From: Gammaproteobacteria bacterium
GTDB lineage: Bacteria; Pseudomonadota; Gammaproteobacteria; Chromatiales; Chromatiaceae
Assembly: GCA_008080925.1 (NCBI GenBank)
Contig: VMDJ01000077.1
Span: 1-28,511 of the forward strand
Length of the DNA stretch: 28,511 nucleotides
Direction: 5' to 3'
How positions within the stretch are numbered: position 1 is the stretch's first letter; each line of letters opens with the position of its first letter. The translations under genes and the position numbers were made by a program. The notes under the pieces were generated by a model, which worked only from the letters and a program-made list of their open reading frames with translations, did no database searches and was not told where the DNA came from. Shown here in pieces: positions 23,434 to 28,511 of this stretch.

Positions 23434-24088
23434 ATGCCCCGGTCTCAGTGTTTTCTAGCCAGGGTGTTGGGGCGCCAAGTTCTGTCCATTGGTTCATGAT
23501 GCGACAGAAAAGCTCGGCTGTTTTTTCCGTGTCATAGAGTGCGCCGTGGGCTTGATTACCATCCCAATCCATACCTGCCGCCATGGCTGTTTTGGCTAGA
23601 ACGGTTTGTCCATAGGCCATAGCAGATAAGGTAACGGTGTCGAGTGTGCTGAAAGGGTGGAAGGGATTTCGCTTGTAGCTCAAGCGTTCAACCGCTGCAT
23701 TGATGAACGCAAGATCGAAAAAAGCATTGTGGCCAACCAAAATGGCTCGCTTACAGCCAGAGGCTTTTACAGCAGAACGGATCGGAGTGAATAAATCGAC
23801 GATGGCTTGTTTTTCTTCGACCGCTCCGCGAAGTGGATTGGTTGGATCAATACCGTTAAATGAAAGGGCGGCTTCGTCGAGGTTTGCGCCCTCGAACGGC
23901 AAAATATGCTGATGAAAGGTTTCGGCAGGATGTAGATAGCCTTTGTCATCAAGCCTTAGGGTGACGGCCGCAACCTCAAGGAGAGCGTCGGTTTTTGCTT
24001 CAAAACCGGCGGTTTCGACATCCACAACAACGGGCAGGTAGCCCCTAAACCGTTGGGAAATGGCAGGATTGTAGAGAGAATCATTCAT
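23432..24088 (-). CDS. rnt: Ribonuclease T
   Basis: DEDDh-family 3'-5' exoribonuclease that trims tRNA and other stable RNA 3' ends; 218 residues (E. coli 215). The catalytic set is Asp23 and Glu25 (DVETAGFE), Asp125 (NAFFDLAF), His181 and Asp186 (QAHGALYDTE), the same numbering as in E. coli. NGIDPTNPLRGAV is a typical family block. The protein has no membrane or signal segment. Stop codon overlaps the grxD terminator; divergent from mlaA. Confidence 0.97.
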   Translation of the reverse strand: MNDSLYNPAISQRFRGYLPVVVDVETAGFEAKTDALLEVAAVTLRLDDKGYLHPAETFHQHILPFEGANLDEAALSFNGIDPTNPLRGAVEEKQAIVDLFTPIRSAVKASGCKRAILVGHNAFFDLAFINAAVERLSYKRNPFHPFSTLDTVTLSAMAYGQTVLAKTAMAAGMDWDGNQAHGALYDTEKTAELFCRIMNQWTELGAPTPWLENTETGA

Positions 24089-24151
24089 TCCGCGAAGGAT
24101 AAAGGATAGCTAGACAATTCGCGAAATTTTGGATGATTCAGAGGTTTATTC

Positions 24152-24160
24152 TGGTAGAAT
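24152..24160 (+). promoter_or_regulatory. Extended -10 of mlaA
   Basis: TGG-TAGAAT has the TGn extension and matches the -10 consensus at five of six positions. No convincing -35 precedes it. It would start transcription near 24167, about 50 bases before mlaA. Confidence 0.4.
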
Positions 24161-24170
24161 TCTTAAACTC

Positions 24171-24190
24171 TTGCGCTGGGGGGCGCGCAA
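24171..24190 (+). repeat. Hairpin in the mlaA leader
   Basis: TTGCGC (24171-24176) and GCGCAA (24185-24190) form a perfect 6-bp stem with an eight-base loop containing six consecutive G residues. It would be at the extreme 5' end of the mRNA if the promoter call is right, where such hairpins can stabilise transcripts (inference). Confidence 0.45.
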
Positions 24191-24217
24191 CTAACAAACT
24201 ATGATTTAGTTGATTTT

Positions 24218-24916
24218 ATGAACACGAAGTTTTTGAAAAGTTCAGTCTTGGGTTTGTCTCTGTTGGTTACCGGTTGTGCATCGGTTGATCCAGAGTTTGC
24301 TGACCCACGTGACCCTTATGAGAGCTATAACCGCTCTATGTATGCCTTTAACGACGCCTTGGATTCAGCGATTTTGAAGCCCATTGGAAAGGGTTATAAC
24401 GCTATTGTGCCTGCGCCAGTGAATCGCGGAATAACCAACTTTTTTAATAACTTAGAAGATTTAACCTCGGCAGTTAACAACCTTCTTCAGTTGAAAGTGA
24501 ATCGTGCATTCAACGACGTAAGCCGTGTCGCTATTAACAGTACCATTGGTATTTTGGGCTTCATGGACGTGGCAAGTAACATGGATCTTCCGCGTACTGA
24601 TGAAGATTTTGGTCAAACCCTGGGTGCTTGGGGTGCTGAGTCTGGCCCTTACATTGTTTTGCCGTTACTGGGTCCGTCCTCGAGTCGTGATGCAGTAGGT
24701 ACAGTTGTTGATTGGTTCATCGACCCGATTTACTACATTGAGGATGATGAAACGCGTCTGATCATGCGCGCTACTAAAGTCGTAGACAAACGAGCTGATT
24801 TGCTGACAGCGAGCAATGTCGTAGAACAAGCAGCCATTGATCCCTATGCCTTTGTTAGAGACGCTTACCTGCAGCGTCGTCAAAACCAGGTATTCGACGG
24901 TAATCCACCGGAATAA
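24218..24916 (+). CDS. mlaA: MlaA/VacJ outer-membrane lipoprotein
   Basis: Outer-membrane component of the Mla system, which removes mislocalised phospholipid from the outer leaflet and hands it to MlaC. 232 residues. A lipoprotein signal with lipobox LVTGC places the lipidated Cys at residue 20. Family blocks follow: DPYESYNRSMYAFNDALD, NFFNNLEDLTSAVNNLLQ, SRVAINSTIGILGFMDVA, EDFGQTLGAWG, and YIVLPLLGPSSSRD. No Shine-Dalgarno match is clear. The other mla genes are not in this window, which is common for mlaA. A terminator follows 18 bases after the stop. Confidence 0.96.
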   Translation: MNTKFLKSSVLGLSLLVTGCASVDPEFADPRDPYESYNRSMYAFNDALDSAILKPIGKGYNAIVPAPVNRGITNFFNNLEDLTSAVNNLLQLKVNRAFNDVSRVAINSTIGILGFMDVASNMDLPRTDEDFGQTLGAWGAESGPYIVLPLLGPSSSRDAVGTVVDWFIDPIYYIEDDETRLIMRATKVVDKRADLLTASNVVEQAAIDPYAFVRDAYLQRRQNQVFDGNPPE

Positions 24917-24932
24917 TGGTTAACAGTTTAAG

Positions 24933-24957
24933 AAGCCCGCTTAAGGCGGGCTTTTTT
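24933..24957 (+). terminator. mlaA terminator
   Basis: GCCCGC (24935-24940), loop TTAAG and GCGGGC (24946-24951) are followed by six T. Nearly identical to the terminator after mrp. The A-side is short, so it is mainly for the plus strand. Confidence 0.93.
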
Positions 24958-25011
24958 GTGCCTGTAATCCTCTAAGCTATTGATTTAATAGTTTATTTAG
25001 GCGCTGAGGTG

Positions 25012-25023
25012 TCTGGGCCCAGA
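25012..25023. promoter_or_regulatory. Perfect 12-bp palindrome upstream of aceE
   Basis: TCTGGGCCCAGA is fully symmetric. It lies about 175 bases before the aceE ATG, at the edge of an AT-rich region. It does not resemble the PdhR operator (AATTGGT-N3-ACCAATT). Possible operator; unproven. Confidence 0.3.
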
Positions 25024-25037
25024 TCAAATATCGGGAT

Positions 25038-25070
25038 TTTTATAGTACAATTGTCTTATATTTTATAGTA
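25038..25070. repeat. 10-bp direct repeats upstream of aceE
   Basis: TTTTATAGTA occurs at 25038-25047 and 25061-25070, 23 bp apart (about two helical turns). Both are followed within a few bases by a variant of ATTG. The segment 25030-25110 is strongly AT-rich. Either copy contains TATAGT, a possible -10, so this is likely the aceE promoter region. Confidence 0.5.
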
Positions 25071-25196
25071 ATTAAGTAATTGTTTTTGCTTGTTATTTAA
25101 AATTAAGTTGGCAAAGTGCTGCTTTTTTTGCTTAACTTGCCGCCATTAAAGCGCCACAAGCGCGTTGACTCACTGCAAACATGGCGGATAACACAC

Positions 25197-27854
25197 ATGG
25201 CAGACAGACCGGATACAGATCCACAAGAAACACAAGAATGGCTTGACGCTTTAGAAGCGGTTCTCGAGTTCGAGGGCGTTGATCGAGCGCACTATCTGAT
25301 CGATAAAATGATCGATAAGGCTCGCCGTTCAGGTGTGTCGGTTCCTTACAACGCACACACGGCGTATTTGAATACCATTCCGTTGACTAAACAGGAGCCT
25401 TATCCTGGTGATCAGGCGCTGGAGAGTCGTATTCGATCGTTCATTCGTTGGAATGCGATGGCGATGGTGGTACATGCAAACCGTAAGTCGACAGAGCTCG
25501 GTGGTCACATCGCCAGTTTCGCTTCAGCAGCGACCTTGTTTGACGTGGGTTTCAATCATTTCTTCCGCGCGACCAATGATTCGCAGGAAGGGGACTTGGT
25601 GTTTTTCCAGGGTCACTCAGCTCCTGGTATATATGCGCGTGCTTTCCTGGAAGGTCGTTTGAGTGAAGACGACTTGAATAGCTTCCGCCAAGAAGCTGAT
25701 GGACATGGCTTGTCTTCTTATCCGCATCCTTGGTTGATGCCTAACTTCTGGCAGTTCCCAACCGTATCGATGGGCTTAGGTCCTTTGATGTCGATCTATC
25801 AAGCGCGCTTCATGAAGTATTTACAAGACCGCGAACTTGCGCCTCAGAGTGATCGTAAAGTCTGGGCCTTCATGGGTGATGGTGAGATGGATGAGCCAGA
25901 ATCTTTGGGTGCTATTTCACTTGCAGGTCGAGAGCGTCTCGATAACTTGGTGCACGTTGTTAACTGTAACTTGCAGCGTTTAGATGGTCCGGTGCGTGGT
26001 AATGGCAAGATCATTCAAGAGCTCGAAGCGGTTTACCGCGGCGCAGGCTGGAATGTTGTTAAAGTCATTTGGGGTGGCTATTGGGATCCACTCATTGCAC
26101 GTGACAAGAGCGGCTTATTACTCAAGCGTATGGAAGAAGTCGTTGATGGTGACTACCAAGCTTATAAAGCTAACGATGGTGCCTTTGTACGTGAACACTT
26201 CTTTGGAAAGTATCCAGAGCTTAAAGCCATGGTTGCCAATATGTCAGATGAGGATATCTGGCGCTTGAATCGAGGTGGTCATGATCCACTGAAGATTTTC
26301 TCTGCTTATGCCGCAGCAAATCGTCATAAGGGTCAGCCGACCGTCATCTTGGCGAAGACCGTTAAGGGTTACGGCATGGGTGAGGCTGGTGAAGGTCAGA
26401 ACATCACTCACTCGCAAAAGAAGATGGGTGAAGAAGCGCTTAAGCACTTCCGTGATCGATTTAATATTCCTATTCCAGATGATCAGATTGGTTCGGCGCC
26501 TTACTTTAAGCCACCTGCTGATAGTCCAGAGATGAAATACATGCATGCGCGTCGTGATGAGTTGGGTGGCTATGTACCCTCACGTCGTAGCAAAGCGAAT
26601 AGCTTGACCATTCCTTCAATTGATACTTTTAAGGCATTACTTGAAGGTAGTGGTGATCGTGAAATGTCGACAACGATGGCATTCGTACGTTTCCTAACCA
26701 CACTAATTCGCGATAAGAACGTTGGTAAGTTTGTTGTGCCGATCGTGCCTGATGAAGCGCGTACCTTTGGTATGGAGGGTATGTTCCGTCAGTTGGGTAT
26801 CTACTCATCAGTGGGTCAGCTGTATACCCCACAAGACTCTGAGCAGGTGATGTATTACCGCGAAGATAAGAAGGGTCAGATTCTTCAAGAGGGTATTAAC
26901 GAAGCTGGCGCAATGTCCTCTTGGATTGCTGCGGCAACGTCGTACAGTAATCACGGCGTTAGCATGATTCCTTTCTACATCTACTACTCAATGTTTGGTT
27001 TCCAGCGTATTGGTGACTTGGCATGGGCAGCAGGCGATATGCAAGCGCGTGGCTTCTTGCTCGGTGGTACCGCCGGCCGAACCACACTTGCTGGTGAGGG
27101 ATTACAGCACCAAGACGGTCATAGTCATCTGGTCGCAAACACGATTCCAAACTGTCGAGCTTACGACCCAACTTTTGCTTACGAGTTAGTCGTCATCATG
27201 CAACACGGCATGAAAGCGATGTATGAAGAACAGCAGAACGTCTTCTACTACATCACCGTGATGAATGAGAATTATCACCAACCGGCAATGCCTGAGGATG
27301 TTGAAGAAGGCATTGTGAAAGGCCTTTACACCTACAAAACAGGTTCGCGTAAGAAGAAGCGTGTCCAGTTGATGGGTTCCGGCACTATCTTGCGTGAAGT
27401 GATCGCTGCTGGCGCATTGCTTGAAGATGATTGGAATATTGCGGCGGATATCTGGAGTGCAACTAGCTTCAATGAGCTTGGTCGAGAAGGTCAGGATGTT
27501 GAGCGTTGGAATATGTTGCACCCAATGGACAAGCCACGTGTGCCGTATGTCACACAACAATTAGCTGACGCTAAAGGTCCGGTGATTGCTGCAACCGATT
27601 ACATGCGTGCTTTTGCTGAACAAATCCGTCCGTTCGTTGGTGATCATAAGTACGTCACACTCGGTACAGATGGCTTCGGTCGATCTGACTTACGTGCCAA
27701 TTTGCGTGCGCATTTCGAAGTGAACCGTTACTACGTTGTTATAGCGGCTCTGAAAGCGATGGCTGATCTTGGCGAAGTTGATAGCAAGGTCGTGTCCGAT
27801 GCGATAAAGCTTTACAAGCTTGACCCTGAAAAACCCAACCCAATCACAGCTTAA
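25197..27854 (+). CDS. aceE: Pyruvate dehydrogenase E1 (homodimeric type)
   Basis: Thiamine diphosphate-dependent decarboxylation of pyruvate and reductive acetylation of AceF lipoyl groups. 885 residues from the ATG at 25197 (E. coli AceE 887). The frame is open from a GTG at 25116, but the 27 extra residues are hydrophobic and unlike the family; MADRPDTDPQETQEWLDALE is the expected start. An out-of-frame ATG 16 bases upstream in a similar context (ATGGCGGATA) may compete. The ThDP-binding block runs from GDGEMDEPES to NCNLQRLDGP; EARTFGMEGMFRQ, GEGLQHQDGHSH and TDGFGRSDLR are further family blocks. aceF follows 35 bases downstream. Confidence 0.97.
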   Translation: MADRPDTDPQETQEWLDALEAVLEFEGVDRAHYLIDKMIDKARRSGVSVPYNAHTAYLNTIPLTKQEPYPGDQALESRIRSFIRWNAMAMVVHANRKSTELGGHIASFASAATLFDVGFNHFFRATNDSQEGDLVFFQGHSAPGIYARAFLEGRLSEDDLNSFRQEADGHGLSSYPHPWLMPNFWQFPTVSMGLGPLMSIYQARFMKYLQDRELAPQSDRKVWAFMGDGEMDEPESLGAISLAGRERLDNLVHVVNCNLQRLDGPVRGNGKIIQELEAVYRGAGWNVVKVIWGGYWDPLIARDKSGLLLKRMEEVVDGDYQAYKANDGAFVREHFFGKYPELKAMVANMSDEDIWRLNRGGHDPLKIFSAYAAANRHKGQPTVILAKTVKGYGMGEAGEGQNITHSQKKMGEEALKHFRDRFNIPIPDDQIGSAPYFKPPADSPEMKYMHARRDELGGYVPSRRSKANSLTIPSIDTFKALLEGSGDREMSTTMAFVRFLTTLIRDKNVGKFVVPIVPDEARTFGMEGMFRQLGIYSSVGQLYTPQDSEQVMYYREDKKGQILQEGINEAGAMSSWIAAATSYSNHGVSMIPFYIYYSMFGFQRIGDLAWAAGDMQARGFLLGGTAGRTTLAGEGLQHQDGHSHLVANTIPNCRAYDPTFAYELVVIMQHGMKAMYEEQQNVFYYITVMNENYHQPAMPEDVEEGIVKGLYTYKTGSRKKKRVQLMGSGTILREVIAAGALLEDDWNIAADIWSATSFNELGREGQDVERWNMLHPMDKPRVPYVTQQLADAKGPVIAATDYMRAFAEQIRPFVGDHKYVTLGTDGFGRSDLRANLRAHFEVNRYYVVIAALKAMADLGEVDSKVVSDAIKLYKLDPEKPNPITA

Positions 27855-27889
27855 GTGAATGTGGTGAGAATAGATTGGGAGAAGAAAAG

Positions 27890-28511
27890 ATGGGCAAGAT
27901 GACAGACATAGCATTACCCGATATTGGTGATTTCCACGATGTGGAAGTCATTGAGATCTTAGTTGCAGTGGGCGATACCGTTGCGGTTGAAGACTCATTG
28001 ATGACGCTTGAGTCGGATAAAGCAACGATGGAAATTCCATCACCAAGCGCTGGTGTGGTTAGCGAAGTGCGGATTGCGATTGGCGACAAAATAAACAAGG
28101 GTGATGTGATCTTTGTAATTGATTCAGCTGATGCAGTTGAAGAATCTGTGGTTGCTGATGAAGTGGTTGAAGAGCCAGCAGTGCAAGCGGAGGCAGCACC
28201 TGTTGAGCCAGCGCCTGCAGCTGCAACGCAAGCATCCTCAGTCGCAGAGCGCATGATTGATATCGTGATACCGGATATCGGTGATTTCAAAGATGTTGAA
28301 GTGGTTGAGGTCATTGCACAAGTTGGCGATGAGGTCGCTAAAGAAGCCTCATTAATAACGCTTGAGACAGAAAAAGCGACGATGGAAATTCCATCAGTCT
28401 TTGCGGGCAAAATTACCGCTTTGACGGTAAAAATAGGCGATCACGTAAACCAAGGCGATGTGATTGGGCAAATGAAAGCCAGTGTGGCTGAAGCTGCTGC
28501 GGAGCCTGAAG
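27890..28511 (+). CDS. aceF: Dihydrolipoamide acetyltransferase E2, 3' partial
   Basis: Lipoyl-bearing core subunit of pyruvate dehydrogenase; 207 complete codons are visible before the window ends. Two lipoyl domains appear: residues about 4-79 with lipoyl Lys44 in ESDKATMEIP, and about 122-197 with Lys162 in ETEKATMEIP. An Ala/Pro/Glu-rich flexible linker (about 82-118) separates them, and a second begins at the edge. The peripheral-subunit-binding and catalytic domains are outside the window. The ATG at 27890 is favoured because GGGAGAAG lies five bases before it; an in-frame ATG at 27899 is less well placed. Confidence 0.95.
   Translation, partial: MGKMTDIALPDIGDFHDVEVIEILVAVGDTVAVEDSLMTLESDKATMEIPSPSAGVVSEVRIAIGDKINKGDVIFVIDSADAVEESVVADEVVEEPAVQAEAAPVEPAPAAATQASSVAERMIDIVIPDIGDFKDVEVVEVIAQVGDEVAKEASLITLETEKATMEIPSVFAGKITALTVKIGDHVNQGDVIGQMKASVAEAAAEPE

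Noticed and set aside
25116..25196. 27-residue N-terminal extension of AceE from a GTG
   Set aside because: The extension is unlike AceE, and the ATG at 25197 gives the usual length and family start.
27844..28410. A 188-codon Ser/Thr-rich open frame opposite aceF
   Set aside because: It is the complement of the Ala/Glu-rich lipoyl domains and linker of AceF, which has clear homology and a ribosome-binding site; the antisense protein is low-complexity.

Overview
The window reads as a chromosomal stretch of a gammaproteobacterium with moderate GC. The evidence is the gene set: an rsxABCDGE-nth operon, PtsP of the nitrogen PTS, a long DeaD-type helicase, a FimV/LysM-type protein, MlaA, RNase T, YgiM- and YgiQ-family proteins, and an AceE-type (homodimeric) pyruvate dehydrogenase followed by AceF with serial lipoyl domains. 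Genus cannot be fixed from the sequence. I see no tRNA, rRNA, CRISPR array, transposase, phage gene or plasmid function. Almost all genes are core housekeeping genes, so the unusual signals lie mainly in the leaders and promoters.

Layout. 1-2118: ptsP on +, cut at its 5' end by the window edge. 2119-4293: ygiQ on -, its stop abutting the ptsP stop. 4516-6411: deaD on +, divergent from ygiQ, with a consensus -10, a GC-rich discriminator and a structured leader. 6412-12492: one tightly overlapped - strand operon reading rsxA-B-C-D-G-E-nth-DUF1841, a membrane electron-transfer complex followed by a DNA-repair glycosylase. 12652-13851: a short FimV-like LysM protein. 13935-15983: metG. 16238-17329: mrp on +, divergent from metG, ending in a bidirectional terminator shared with ygiM (17380-18045, -). 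18121-20217: argF and argD (arginine biosynthesis, transcribed argD then argF). 20417-21022: a PuuD-type membrane protein (-). 21177-22949: an NAGGN-type amidotransferase (+). 23060-23392: grxD (+). 23432-24088: rnt (-). 24218-24916: mlaA (+). 25197-27854: aceE. 27890-end: aceF, cut by the window edge.

How the parts connect. ArgD and ArgF supply consecutive late steps of arginine synthesis (N-acetylornithine, then ornithine to citrulline). AceE and AceF are two subunits of one complex. RsxA-RsxE form one membrane complex. The NAGGN-type amidotransferase suggests an osmoprotectant dipeptide, but its usual synthetase partner is not beside it.

No wholly new multi-gene system is evident. The best leads are regulatory: a promoter, near-palindrome and terminator-like hairpin with a nine-codon ORF (two Arg codons) in front of argD; a competing-stem leader directly before the FimV-like start; an FNR-like box upstream of rsxA; a 27-bp inverted repeat in the grxD promoter region; and 10-bp direct repeats upstream of aceE.
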